The notes beneath the pieces were generated by a model that saw only the letters and a list, made by a program, of their open reading frames with translations, made no database searches and had not been told where the DNA came from. From Latilactobacillus fragifolii (GTDB lineage: Bacteria; Bacillota; Bacilli; Lactobacillales; Lactobacillaceae): a DNA stretch of 34,036 bases. The stretch is taken from positions 1-34,036 of the forward strand of contig NZ_CAJOCF010000012.1 in assembly GCF_905332535.1 (NCBI RefSeq), in the 5' to 3' direction. The translations under genes and the position numbers were made by a program. Below are positions 16,032 to 24,681 of the stretch, piece by piece. Within the stretch, counting starts at the first letter, position 1, and each line of letters opens with the position of its first letter.

Positions 16032-17396
16032 ATGAAGGCCAGCACGACATATCAAGATCAGGCTGTTTTAGTTTTAGGATTAGGAAAAAGTGGTTTTAAT
16101 GCCGCTAAATTATTATTAAAATTAGGAGCCATCGTGACGGTTAACGATGGTCAAGCACAAGAAGATAATCCCCAAGTTGCCCAATTGCGTCAATTAGGGG
16201 CAACCGTCATTACTGGCTCGCATCCACTGACGTTGTTTGAGCAGCCCTTTGCCTACCTTTTTAAAAACCCAGGCATTCGGTACGATAACCCAATGGTCGA
16301 AGAAGCGATTGCTCGCAAGATTCCGATTTTAACAGAACCGGAACTCGCTTACGAAGTGTCTGAAGCGCAATGGGTCAGCATTACCGGCTCAAACGGGAAG
16401 ACGACCACCACGACGCTAATCGCGTTGATGTTAGATGAAAATCGCCCCCAAGGTCACGCATATGCTGCGGGAAATATCGGGATTCCATTGAGTGCGGTTG
16501 CCCAAAAAGTGACACCAGCTGACGTGATGGTTACGGAATTATCAAGCTTTCAATTACTTGGGACGACAACTGTTAAACCTAAGATTGCCGTTTTAACGAA
16601 TATTTATGAAGCACATTTAGATTACCATGGCTCCCGTGCTAATTATGTGGCTGCGAAAATGCGGCTCGTTCAAAATCAAACGGCAGACGATTTTTTCGTT
16701 GTCAATTGGGATTTACCGGAACTACGTGAATTGAGTCACCAAACAAAGGCCCAAATAATTCCCTTTTCACGGTTAGGTAATTCCGAAGCGGGCGCCTATG
16801 TAAAAGATGGCCAATTTTGGTTTAAAGGTGAAGCAATTATGCCAGTGGCTGATATCAACGTCCCTGGTGACCACAACCTCGAAAATGCTCTGGCCGCAAT
16901 TGCGGTTGCTAAGTTGATGGGCCAATCGAATGATGCCATCATTGATGTTTTAACGACCTTTACTGGCGTTAAACATCGGATGCAGTTTGTGACCAGCTAC
17001 GAGGGGCGCCGTTTTTATAATGATTCTAAAGCAACCAATATGGAAGCTACTGAAGTTGCATTGAAGAGTTTTAAACAGCCAATTGTCTTATTAGCGGGGG
17101 GCCTTGATCGAGGCTTTACTTTTGAACCATTATTACCACTGTTAAAAGAACATGTTAAAGCAGTCATTTTATATGGTGAGACTAAACAATTGCTGGCACA
17201 AACAGCCCGTGAAGCTGAGATTGCCGTCATTAAAATAGTTGATAATTTAACAGAAGCAGTCCCTGAAGCTTATGCTGCTAGTGAAGCCGGCGATGTGATT
17301 TTATTGTCGCCTGCATGTGCAAGCTGGGATCAGTTTAAAACGTTTGAAGAACGTGGGGACGTCTTTATCAAGGCAGTCGAACAAATTACAGATTAA
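16032..17396 (+). CDS. murD: UDP-MurNAc-L-Ala--D-Glu ligase
   Basis: MurD adds D-glutamate to UDP-MurNAc-L-alanine with ATP in the cytoplasm. The 454 residues include an N-terminal nucleotide-sugar domain (LVLGLGKSGFNAA, about 13-25), the ATP-binding loop GSNGKTTT at 119-126, ELSSFQL and EAHLDYHG in the central domain, and the C-terminal glutamate-binding domain with NDSKATN and LLSPACASWDQF. Starts 15 bp after mraY with GAAGAGGGCG. ftsW, often between murD and murG in rods, is not here; the next gene, murG, begins 15 bp on. Confidence 0.97.
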   Translation: MKASTTYQDQAVLVLGLGKSGFNAAKLLLKLGAIVTVNDGQAQEDNPQVAQLRQLGATVITGSHPLTLFEQPFAYLFKNPGIRYDNPMVEEAIARKIPILTEPELAYEVSEAQWVSITGSNGKTTTTTLIALMLDENRPQGHAYAAGNIGIPLSAVAQKVTPADVMVTELSSFQLLGTTTVKPKIAVLTNIYEAHLDYHGSRANYVAAKMRLVQNQTADDFFVVNWDLPELRELSHQTKAQIIPFSRLGNSEAGAYVKDGQFWFKGEAIMPVADINVPGDHNLENALAAIAVAKLMGQSNDAIIDVLTTFTGVKHRMQFVTSYEGRRFYNDSKATNMEATEVALKSFKQPIVLLAGGLDRGFTFEPLLPLLKEHVKAVILYGETKQLLAQTAREAEIAVIKIVDNLTEAVPEAYAASEAGDVILLSPACASWDQFKTFEERGDVFIKAVEQITD

Positions 17397-17411
17397 ATTG
17401 GAGATTCTAAA

Positions 17412-18512
17412 ATGAGAGTAATGATATCTGGTGGCGGGACGGGTGGCCACATCTATCCAGCATTAGCCCTAATTGAGAGAATGCAACAACGTGACCTGTT
17501 GGATGCCGTTTTATATGTCGGGACGCAACGCGGTTTGGAAAGTAAAATTGTGCCCGATCAAGGGATCGATTTTAAGACGTTAGAAATCCAAGGATTTAAA
17601 CGTTCGATGAATATGCAAGGCATTAAAACAAATATTAAAACCATTCAACTTTTCTTGCACAGCGTTAAAGAGGCAAAAGAAATGATTAAAGCCTTTAAAC
17701 CTGATATTGTGATTGGAACGGGGGGCTATGTTTCTGGCGCATTGGTGTATGCAGCAAGTCGTTTGAAAGTGCCAACGTTGATTCATGAACAAAATTCAGC
17801 AGCGGGGGTTACCAACCGCTTTTTGGCACGCTTTGTCGATAAAATTGCCATTTCGTTCGAATCGGTCAGTGATCAATTTCCAATGCATAAAATTGTATTG
17901 ACGGGAAATCCACGGGCACAACAAGTTGCGGGGATGTTACCCAACGAACGGTTAAGTGAATTTGGACTTAAGACTGACAGTCCAACGGTTCTTGTGTTTG
18001 GTGGGAGCCGTGGGGCACCAAGTATTAACCAAGCTTTTATCGATGCGGTACCAGCACTTAATACCAAAGAGTACCAGGTGCTGTTTGTTTCTGGCCGTGT
18101 TCATTTTGATGATGTTCAAGCGCAATTAAAGCCGCTGACACTTAACGATAATTTGGCTGTTGTCCCATATATCAGCAATATGCCCGAAATTTTACCGGAT
18201 GTAAAGGCGATTGTTGGCCGCGCTGGTGCGACCAGTTTGGCGGAAATTACAGCACTCGGGATTCCGTCAATTTTGATTCCAAGCCCCTATGTGACAAATG
18301 ATCATCAAACAAAGAATGCTGAGAGTTTGGTTAAAGAAGACGCAGCAATTTTAATTCCAGAGGCACAATTGACAGGTGACAAATTAGTTCAATCACTAGA
18401 TACGCTGTTTGCCACCCCAGATAGTCAACAAGCAATGGCTAAAGCAGCTAAGAAAATAGGAATTCCGGATGCTTCAGATCGCATTATTGAAGTGATTAAT
18501 ACGATTATCTAA
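17412..18512 (+). CDS. murG: Lipid II synthase MurG
   Basis: MurG transfers GlcNAc from UDP-GlcNAc to lipid I, giving lipid II on the inner membrane face. A GT-B fold glycosyltransferase of 366 residues: the N-terminal domain has [14 protein letters not shown] (about 7-20) and [10 protein letters not shown]; the C-terminal domain has [12 protein letters not shown] (about 195-206) and [20 protein letters not shown] with the UDP-binding Glu. It follows murD by 15 bp and a GGAG-type site. The order murD-murG-divIB is normal for lactobacilli. Confidence 0.97.
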   Translation: MRVMISGGGTGGHIYPALALIERMQQRDLLDAVLYVGTQRGLESKIVPDQGIDFKTLEIQGFKRSMNMQGIKTNIKTIQLFLHSVKEAKEMIKAFKPDIVIGTGGYVSGALVYAASRLKVPTLIHEQNSAAGVTNRFLARFVDKIAISFESVSDQFPMHKIVLTGNPRAQQVAGMLPNERLSEFGLKTDSPTVLVFGGSRGAPSINQAFIDAVPALNTKEYQVLFVSGRVHFDDVQAQLKPLTLNDNLAVVPYISNMPEILPDVKAIVGRAGATSLAEITALGIPSILIPSPYVTNDHQTKNAESLVKEDAAILIPEAQLTGDKLVQSLDTLFATPDSQQAMAKAAKKIGIPDASDRIIEVINTII

Positions 18513-18533
18513 GTTAAGAAAGGGGCGGATGAC

Positions 18534-19409
18534 TTGAAGAAAAAAACAACTAAAAATGGGTCGCTCGATCCGCTCCAATTACTAAACGTTTGGCGTGCTT
18601 ATCAATTAAAACGTTGGAAAAAACAACGCCGGCAACGATTAACCCCGGGGCGGCCAACGATTAGTGGTCAACTACCACATTTGAAGGCACAACGAACGGC
18701 AAAGACAAAGTGGCGGCTGACAGCGTTATTGGGCACCTTCATTTTGGGAGCTTGTGTGGCCGTTTATTTTATACTACCCATTAGTGACGTTCAAGAAATG
18801 ACGGTTAGCGGGACTAAATCAGTGCCTGATCAACAGGTAATTAATGCTAGTGGTGTGCAAATTGGTGATAACGTCCTCACCCAAATCTGGCGGGAAAAAG
18901 CGATTGAAAAGCGGATTCATCAGAAGCTACCGAAAGTAAAAAGCGTAAACGTCCAAGTTAATCAATTTAATCAGCTGACATTGGCGATTACGGAATATCC
19001 AACAGTCGGCTATCTAGTACGGCATAAACAATATTATCCAATCTTAGAAAATGGGACGATTTTGAAGACTAGGATGACCCAATCGCTGGGCAATAGCCCC
19101 GTTTATAGTCAATTTAAAAATGACGCTTTCTTAAAGCAAGGATTAAAACTGTACGAAGCCTTTCCAAGTAGCATTCAAAGTGCCGTGTCGGAAATTCGTT
19201 TAACGGCTAAGAATAATAATCCCTACCAAGTCCACTTATACATGAATGATGGCAATGAGGTAGTGGGCGATTTGCGGACACTTGCAAAGAAAATTAAATA
19301 TTATCCCACACTGGCGAAACAGATGAACGGTAAGGGACGAATTGACTTAGAAGTTGGCGCTTACGCCAAATTATTTGCTAAATCTGAGGCCGATTCAACA
19401 AAAGATTAG
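18534..19409 (+). CDS. divIB: Cell division protein DivIB (FtsQ), TTG start
   Basis: DivIB links FtsL and DivIC in the septal complex. Residues 1-59 are cytoplasmic and very rich in Lys/Arg (LKRWKKQRRQR). One membrane helix spans about 60-80 (LTALLGTFILGACVAVYFI). A POTRA domain begins near VQEMTVSGTKSVPDQQVI, followed by the beta domain and an acidic tail. Length 291 is typical. The start is TTG 18534, supported by AAAGGGGCGG 7 bases upstream; no ATG is available before the membrane helix in a suitable place. A TTG start may keep its level low. Confidence 0.93.
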   Translation: MKKKTTKNGSLDPLQLLNVWRAYQLKRWKKQRRQRLTPGRPTISGQLPHLKAQRTAKTKWRLTALLGTFILGACVAVYFILPISDVQEMTVSGTKSVPDQQVINASGVQIGDNVLTQIWREKAIEKRIHQKLPKVKSVNVQVNQFNQLTLAITEYPTVGYLVRHKQYYPILENGTILKTRMTQSLGNSPVYSQFKNDAFLKQGLKLYEAFPSSIQSAVSEIRLTAKNNNPYQVHLYMNDGNEVVGDLRTLAKKIKYYPTLAKQMNGKGRIDLEVGAYAKLFAKSEADSTKD

Positions 19410-19439
19410 TTAACACTATTTAAATAGATTGGATTAGCT

Positions 19440-19468
19440 TTCTAAATCTAGTCGAAATGTGGTACTAT
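19440..19468 (+). promoter_or_regulatory. Internal ftsA promoter with MraZ-like box
   Basis: The 113-bp gap between divIB and ftsA is the longest inside the dcw block before ileS and contains TGG-TACTAT (19460-19468), an extended -10 element; TTCTAA at 19440-19445 is a weak -35 at 17 bp. AAATGTGG (19455-19462) overlaps it and equals the first box before mraZ, but here it occurs once. Confidence 0.5.
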
Positions 19469-19522
19469 TTAGCATAGGAATCATTTTATTCTAATTGAAT
19501 GCAGGGAGGTTCCACACACTTA

Positions 19523-20839
19523 ATGGAGAATTCAAAAATATATATCGGCCTTGATGTCGGAACTACTTCAATTAAGGTAATTGTTGCAGAATCAATTAAT
19601 AAACAACTAAACGTGATTGGCGTCGGATCAGCGAGATCAAACGGATTAAGTCGCGGGACAATTGTGGACATTGATCAAGCGGTTACCGCTATCCAACAAG
19701 CCGTACAACAAGCAGAACAAAAAGCAAATATTGAAATTAATCAGGTTGTTGCTGGTATTCCAGCCAACCAACTACAAATCGAAGAATGTCAAGGGATGAT
19801 TGCCGTCTCTGATCAATCAAAGGAAATTACTAATCAAGATGTACAAGATGTCGCTAGTGCTGCATTGGTTCGGAATTTACCACCTGAACGTGAAATCCTA
19901 AATATTTTACCGCAATCATTTACGGTTGATGGGTTTGACGGCATTAAAGACCCGCGCGGCATGATGGGCGTTCGCCTTGAGATGAACGGAATTTTATTCA
20001 CTGCCCCCAAGACGATGATTCATAATTTAAAGAAGTGCATCGAAAAAGCGGGGTTAACACTATCACAACTGGTAGTAAACCCATTAGCGCTTGGCAAACT
20101 TGCCTTATCAGACGGGGAACAGGATTTTGGAGCAATCGTGATCGACCTGGGCGGGGGCCAAAGTACGGCCGCTGTTATTCATGATCATCAATTGAAGTTT
20201 ACAGCGATTGATCAAGAAGGTGGCGACCATATGACCAAAGATATTTCCGTCGTCTTGAACACATCAATTGAAAATGCTGAAAAAATCAAACGGGATTATG
20301 GCAATGCTGATTCATTGGCCGCTTCAGAAGAAGAACAAATTCCAATTGAAGTTGTTGGACAAGCTTTACCAATCCAAGTGACCGAGAAAAAATTAGCTGA
20401 GATTATTGAAGCTCGGACGATGCAGATTTTTGATCGTTTGAAAGCTGAATTGGATAAAGTACATGCTTTTGATATGCCCGGTGGGGTTATCATGACCGGT
20501 GGTGTAACAGCTTTACCTGGCATTGTTGACTTGGCTAAGGAAATCTTTAATTGCCAAGTGAAGTTGTACATTCCAGATCAAATGGGCTTGCGGCACCCAT
20601 CATTTGCCCAAGGATTGAGTTTAATTAACTACATAGCTAACTTGTCGGAAGTTGATTGGTTGGTCCAAGGCGCACTTGGAAATGTAGCACAGACTGAATT
20701 AGACCAAACAGTGACGAAATCAACAATGAAACCTCAAGCAACAACCAAAGAAGTCCCAAGTAAGAAAACCAAACCTAAAAATCAATCAAAAAAAGCATTC
20801 GAAGGCCTGAAAAATTTCTTTAGTAACTTTTTTGAATAA
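19523..20839 (+). CDS. ftsA: Cell division protein FtsA
   Basis: FtsA is the actin-like ATPase that ties FtsZ to the membrane. The 438 residues show IYIGLDVGTTSIKVIV at the start (phosphate 1), the 1C domain with the VVAGIP region, IDLGGGQSTAAVI (phosphate 2), and MTGGVTALPGIVDLAKEIF (adenosine motif). After a Lys-rich linker the last residues, KKAFEGLKNFFSNFFE, form the amphipathic membrane-targeting helix. ATG 19523 is preferred because MENSKIYIGLDVG is the usual beginning; GGGAGGT is 12 bases upstream, a long spacing. An upstream ATG at 19499 overlaps that site. Followed by ftsZ after 28 bp. Confidence 0.96.
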   Translation: MENSKIYIGLDVGTTSIKVIVAESINKQLNVIGVGSARSNGLSRGTIVDIDQAVTAIQQAVQQAEQKANIEINQVVAGIPANQLQIEECQGMIAVSDQSKEITNQDVQDVASAALVRNLPPEREILNILPQSFTVDGFDGIKDPRGMMGVRLEMNGILFTAPKTMIHNLKKCIEKAGLTLSQLVVNPLALGKLALSDGEQDFGAIVIDLGGGQSTAAVIHDHQLKFTAIDQEGGDHMTKDISVVLNTSIENAEKIKRDYGNADSLAASEEEQIPIEVVGQALPIQVTEKKLAEIIEARTMQIFDRLKAELDKVHAFDMPGGVIMTGGVTALPGIVDLAKEIFNCQVKLYIPDQMGLRHPSFAQGLSLINYIANLSEVDWLVQGALGNVAQTELDQTVTKSTMKPQATTKEVPSKKTKPKNQSKKAFEGLKNFFSNFFE

Positions 20840-20867
20840 GGGCTAGTCGTAACAGGAGGAAAAACAG

Positions 20868-22103
20868 ATGGAATATTCATTAGATGCAGCACAAGAAAAT
20901 AGCGGCGCAATCATCAAAGTTATCGGCGTCGGTGGTGCTGGCGGTAACGCTGTCAACAGAATGATCAACGAAGGCGTTAAAGGCGTTCATTTTATTGCGG
21001 CTAACACTGACGTTCAAGCACTCGAAGATTCAAAAGCTGAAACAAAGATCCAATTAGGACCTAAGTTAACTCGCGGCCTCGGTGCTGGGGCAACTGCGGA
21101 AATCGGCCAAAAAGCTGCTGAAGAAAGTGAAGAAGTCCTCAACGAAGCCTTAAAAGGCGCGGACATGATTTTTGTCACAGCCGGCATGGGTGGCGGTACC
21201 GGAACTGGTGCTGCTCCGGTTGTTGCCAAAATCGCTAAAGATCTCGGGGCATTAACGGTGGGGGTTGTTACCCGACCATTTACATTTGAAGGCCCTAAGC
21301 GTGGCAAAAATGCGGCTTCAGGGATTGCAGAATTAAAGCAACATGTTGATACAATGGTCATCATTGCGAATAACCGGTTGCTTGAAATTGTCGACAAAAA
21401 AACCCCAATGATGGAAGCTTTTAAAGAAGCTGATAATGTTTTACGGCAAGGGGTCCAAGGCATTTCGGACTTAATCACATCCCCAGGGTTTGTCAACTTG
21501 GACTTTGCGGATGTTAAGACGGTCATGGCTAACCAAGGCTCAGCGTTGATGGGAATTGGCTCTGCAACGGGTGAAAACCGGACAGCTGAAGCAACGAAGA
21601 AGGCTATTTCATCACCATTATTGGAAGTTTCAATCGATGGCGCAGAACAAGTTCTTTTGAACATTACTGGCGGACCAGATTTGTCATTATTTGAAGCCCA
21701 AGATGCTGCCGGGATTGTGCAACAAGCGGCAACCAACGATGTTAACTTGATTTTCGGGACTTCAATCAACGAAAATCTTGGTGATGAAGTTGTCGTAACG
21801 GTCATTGCGACTGGGATTGATGAAGATAATAATAAACGGCGTCCAGCAACAAGCAATTCAACCCAAAAGATAACAACGCCTTCTTCAACAACAACCGAAC
21901 AAAATAACGATCCATTTGTAGATTGGGATATGCGTCGCGAGCCAAGCGCTCGTGAGCAAGCGCAAGCATCTGAGAAATTTGAAGAAATCGAAAAGAAAGA
22001 TTTCGACATCTTCAAACGGACGGCCCAAGCAGATGACAATAAACAAGATAACCAAAATGGGGACGATGTGCCGCCATTTTTCAAGCGTCGGCGCAATAAC
22101 TAA
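20868..22103 (+). CDS. ftsZ: Cell division GTPase FtsZ
   Basis: The tubulin homologue that forms the Z ring. The 411 residues contain [17 protein letters not shown] (about 16-32), the GTP signature GGGTGTG at 108-114, [14 protein letters not shown], and the T7 loop region [12 protein letters not shown] variable acidic linker leads to the conserved C-terminal peptide [13 protein letters not shown] (about 399-411), which binds FtsA and SepF. The start has AGGAGGAAAAACAG upstream. All key residues are present. Confidence 0.98.
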   Translation: MEYSLDAAQENSGAIIKVIGVGGAGGNAVNRMINEGVKGVHFIAANTDVQALEDSKAETKIQLGPKLTRGLGAGATAEIGQKAAEESEEVLNEALKGADMIFVTAGMGGGTGTGAAPVVAKIAKDLGALTVGVVTRPFTFEGPKRGKNAASGIAELKQHVDTMVIIANNRLLEIVDKKTPMMEAFKEADNVLRQGVQGISDLITSPGFVNLDFADVKTVMANQGSALMGIGSATGENRTAEATKKAISSPLLEVSIDGAEQVLLNITGGPDLSLFEAQDAAGIVQQAATNDVNLIFGTSINENLGDEVVVTVIATGIDEDNNKRRPATSNSTQKITTPSSTTTEQNNDPFVDWDMRREPSAREQAQASEKFEEIEKKDFDIFKRTAQADDNKQDNQNGDDVPPFFKRRRNN

Positions 22104-22115
22104 GGAGGATGACTC

Positions 22116-22550
22116 ATGGCTGGTAAGTTTAGTCTTAGCAATTTTTTCGGCATGTCAGATGAAGATGAATATGCTAATACGCAAGAAACTGCGGCTGTTA
22201 CTAATGAAGGTGAGCCAACTGTTCGCCCGAATAATGTTGTCTCGATGCAAGCTGCGGGAGCGACTAAAATGAATAAAATTGTCTTATGTGAACCACGGAT
22301 TTATTCCGACGCGAAAAAAGTTGGTAAGAGTTTACTTGAAAATAAAGCAGTGATTGTTAACTTCACGCGAATTGAAGCAACGCAAGCCACGCGAATAGTT
22401 GATTTCTTGACGGGGGCAGTGTTTGCCATCAATGGAGAAATTCAACGGGTTGGCGATCAGATTTTCTTATGTACGCCACCAAACTATGAAATCGATGGAA
22501 ATCTTTCAGATATTGTCGATCAAAATGATTTTGATATTGAGGTGAACTAG
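22116..22550 (+). CDS. sepF: Cell division protein SepF
   Basis: SepF forms rings that bundle FtsZ and anchor it to the membrane. The 144-residue protein starts with a short amphipathic membrane-binding stretch (MAGKFSLSNFFGM), an acidic linker, then the SepF domain with KIVLCEPRIYSDAKKVGKSLLENKAV split over two strands and DFLTGAVFAINGEIQRVGDQIFLCTP. It follows ftsZ by 12 bp with AAGGAGGA. The YggS/YlmE-type gene that separates ftsZ from sepF in Bacillus is absent. Confidence 0.95.
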   Translation: MAGKFSLSNFFGMSDEDEYANTQETAAVTNEGEPTVRPNNVVSMQAAGATKMNKIVLCEPRIYSDAKKVGKSLLENKAVIVNFTRIEATQATRIVDFLTGAVFAINGEIQRVGDQIFLCTPPNYEIDGNLSDIVDQNDFDIEVN

Positions 22551-22832
22551 GTGCAACTATTTTTATTTTATGTGCTCTTGATACTCATGTATGTTGTACG
22601 AATCTATAGTGGCATCGTCGTCATCTACTGTTTATTAACGTGGATTCCAGAAGCGATGGGGAGTAAATTAGGGCGCTTGGTTGCTAAGTTAGTTGAACCT
22701 TTCTTAGAAATCTTTGACCGATTCATCCCTGCAGTTGGTGGGATTGGGATTTCAGCAATTGCCGCATTTTTCGTTTTATACTTAGTAGAACGTGGGATTG
22801 GTTTACTAGCACAATTATTAGTGGGGATGTAA
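22551..22832 (+). CDS. YggT family membrane protein, GTG start
   Basis: A 93-residue protein with two hydrophobic regions (about 4-30 and 62-90) separated by WIPEAMGSKLGRLVAKLVEPFLEIFDRFIP, the PxEPFL-like signature of the YggT/YlmG family. These proteins sit next to division genes in many bacteria and their role is unclear, perhaps in membrane organisation or osmotic tolerance. The start is GTG 22551, immediately after the sepF stop; GAGGTG at the end of sepF serves as ribosome binding site, so the two are translationally coupled. Confidence 0.92.
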   Translation: MQLFLFYVLLILMYVVRIYSGIVVIYCLLTWIPEAMGSKLGRLVAKLVEPFLEIFDRFIPAVGGIGISAIAAFFVLYLVERGIGLLAQLLVGM

Positions 22833-22835
22833 TCG

Positions 22836-23624
22836 ATGGTCAAGCAAGCAGATGTCTATCAACATTTTAGAAAAAACGAGGCGCCGTTTGTGGCACAGGT
22901 TTTGGATTGGATCGAGCAAGCACAAGTTGAATATCGACCAATCTTGACGGCGTTTTTAGATCCGCGTCAGGCGTTTATTTTACAAACGTTGGTCGGTGAA
23001 AAAGGAGACATCCGTTATCACTTTAATGGTGGATACAATGCTGCTGAGCGGAAACGGGCGATTATTGCGCCAGATTACTTTGAACCAACAGATATGGATT
23101 TTGAGATTCAATTATTTGAGATTCGGTACCCGGTTAAATTTGCAAACCTTTCTCACGGAAAAGTGCTAGGCACCCTTGTGAATGCCGGAATTGACCGCGA
23201 TGTGTTTGGGGATATTATGACCGATGGAGAACGTTGGCAATTTTTGGTGACGGAGCAGATGGCAGACTATGTCGAAGAGCAAATCACTAAGATTGGCCGC
23301 GTGACGGTTCATTTGCAAGAGCAAGCTTACACACAGCTGTTGACCCCTAAGGATGCTTGGCAATTCGAACAAACGACTGTTAGCTCGTTTCGCTTAGATA
23401 CGATCATCGCAACTGTTTACAATTTGTCGCGGCAACGCGCTAAAGAATTAATTCAAGCCAACAAGGTTAAATTGAATTGGCAAGTATTTGATAAACCAGA
23501 TTTTGAATTGGCACTATTAGATATCGTCTCTATTCGTGGCTTTGGCCGCATTCAACTTCAATCAATTGATGGTCAGACGCGTAAAGAAAAATATCGGGTG
23601 ACACTGGGGATTTTAAGAAAATAA
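22836..23624 (+). CDS. ylmH: YlmH family RNA-binding protein (S4 domain)
   Basis: YlmH is an S4-domain protein; in Bacillus it has been linked to rescue of stalled ribosomes. The 262-residue protein has an N-terminal part with FLDPRQAFILQTL and GGYNAAERKRAIIAP, a middle domain with VLGTLVNAGIDRDVFGDIM, and a C-terminal S4 RNA-binding domain (about 183-240) with FRLDTIIATVYNLSRQRAKE and LIQANKVKLNW. It begins 3 bp after yggT, so it is translated in the same run. Position before divIVA is conserved in Firmicutes. Confidence 0.94.
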   Translation: MVKQADVYQHFRKNEAPFVAQVLDWIEQAQVEYRPILTAFLDPRQAFILQTLVGEKGDIRYHFNGGYNAAERKRAIIAPDYFEPTDMDFEIQLFEIRYPVKFANLSHGKVLGTLVNAGIDRDVFGDIMTDGERWQFLVTEQMADYVEEQITKIGRVTVHLQEQAYTQLLTPKDAWQFEQTTVSSFRLDTIIATVYNLSRQRAKELIQANKVKLNWQVFDKPDFELALLDIVSIRGFGRIQLQSIDGQTRKEKYRVTLGILRK

Positions 23625-23652
23625 TTGCTGAAAAAGATGGAGGAATTTCAAA

Positions 23653-24450
23653 ATGGTTTTAACACCTTTAGATATTCATAACAAAGAATTTAACACAAAA
23701 ATGCGCGGTTATAATCCAGATCAAGTCAATGATTTCTTAGATCAAGTGATTAAAGACTACGAAACAGTTTTAACAGAAAATGAAAACTTAAAAGCGGAAT
23801 TAAAATCAAGTGATGAAAAAGTAACATATTTCAATGAATTAAAAGATGCGTTGAACCAATCAATCATTGTTGCGCAAGAAGCAGCTGATCGTGTTAAGGA
23901 TAATGCTAAAAAAGAAGCTGAAATGATTCAAACTGAATCAGAAAAGAATGCAAAATCAATGTTGGATGATGCGACTGAAAAAGCAAACCATATCATTGAC
24001 GATGCAACGGAACGGGCAAAACAAATTGCGATTGAAACTGATGACTTGAAGAAACAAACCCGAATTTTCCGCCAAAGATTGCAAGTGATGCTTGAATCAC
24101 AATTAGAAGTGGTCAAAAGCCCTGAATGGACAGATTTATTAGCGAAAGATGATTTAGCGGACCATCAAGCTCTTTCAGCTGAAATCGATATGACAGACCT
24201 TGACAACCATGGGTCAAATCAAGTAAACTCGGATGCAGAAGTTAAACCTTGGGGTCAAATTGCTGAAGATGACGTGACAACAACGCAAACCATCATTTTC
24301 CCGGGCGAAGAAACACCAGTCAGAGAAGATGACAGTGCTGATGGGCTTCCAGATGTAGTCGAAGATACCGACTCAGACGAAGTGACTGAAGCTGTTACGG
24401 ATTCATACAACCCAGTTGAAAACCAAGCAACAGATTTAAATAAGGACTAG
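23653..24450 (+). CDS. divIVA: Polar/septal organiser DivIVA
   Basis: DivIVA binds negatively curved membrane at poles and septa and recruits partners. Residues 1-60 are the membrane-binding domain with LTPLDIHNKEFNTKMRGYNP and DQVNDFLDQVIKDYE; a long coiled coil follows (about 30-165), with Ala/Lys/Glu heptads. The final 90 residues are acidic and disordered (EDDVTTTQTI, DTDSDEVTEAV), longer than in Bacillus but usual in lactobacilli. Start has GGAGG 9 bases upstream. It is the last gene of the division block before the ileS leader. Confidence 0.95.
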   Translation: MVLTPLDIHNKEFNTKMRGYNPDQVNDFLDQVIKDYETVLTENENLKAELKSSDEKVTYFNELKDALNQSIIVAQEAADRVKDNAKKEAEMIQTESEKNAKSMLDDATEKANHIIDDATERAKQIAIETDDLKKQTRIFRQRLQVMLESQLEVVKSPEWTDLLAKDDLADHQALSAEIDMTDLDNHGSNQVNSDAEVKPWGQIAEDDVTTTQTIIFPGEETPVREDDSADGLPDVVEDTDSDEVTEAVTDSYNPVENQATDLNKD

Positions 24451-24454
24451 CAAG

Positions 24455-24660
24455 CAAAACAACATTTAAGCGAGCCAACGACGGTGGAAGGTTGGTAATG
24501 CTCTGTTTAGCGGTGTATCACCTTATTTCTTTTCAGATGAATTGAGTAGTTTGGAACGCTTAATGCGCGTTATTGCATATTGAGGAAGGTCATTGACCTT
24601 CAAATTTAGGTGGTACCACGAAGATTTCGTCCTATTCTGGGCGGAATCTTTTTTTGTTTT
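24455..24660 (+). promoter_or_regulatory. Isoleucine T-box leader of ileS
   Basis: A T-box riboswitch that reads uncharged tRNA(Ile). The conserved T-box AGGTGGTACCACG is at 24608-24620. The attenuator hairpin follows, with arms at about 24621-24632 and 24639-24650 and a seven-T run. Upstream, the stem I region holds GTGTATCACC (24514-24523), whose ATC is a fitting Ile specifier codon. When uncharged tRNA(Ile) is bound, the antiterminator forms and ileS is transcribed. No clear promoter was found between divIVA and the leader; it may lie within the end of divIVA. Confidence 0.9.
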
Positions 24661-24681
24661 TTAAAATAAAGGAGTGATTTG

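Noticed and set aside
21014-22096. A long (360-codon) minus-strand frame opposite ftsZ.
   Set aside because: It mirrors the codon pattern of ftsZ, has no start signals and gives a Ser/Ala/Pro-rich sequence with no recognisable domain.
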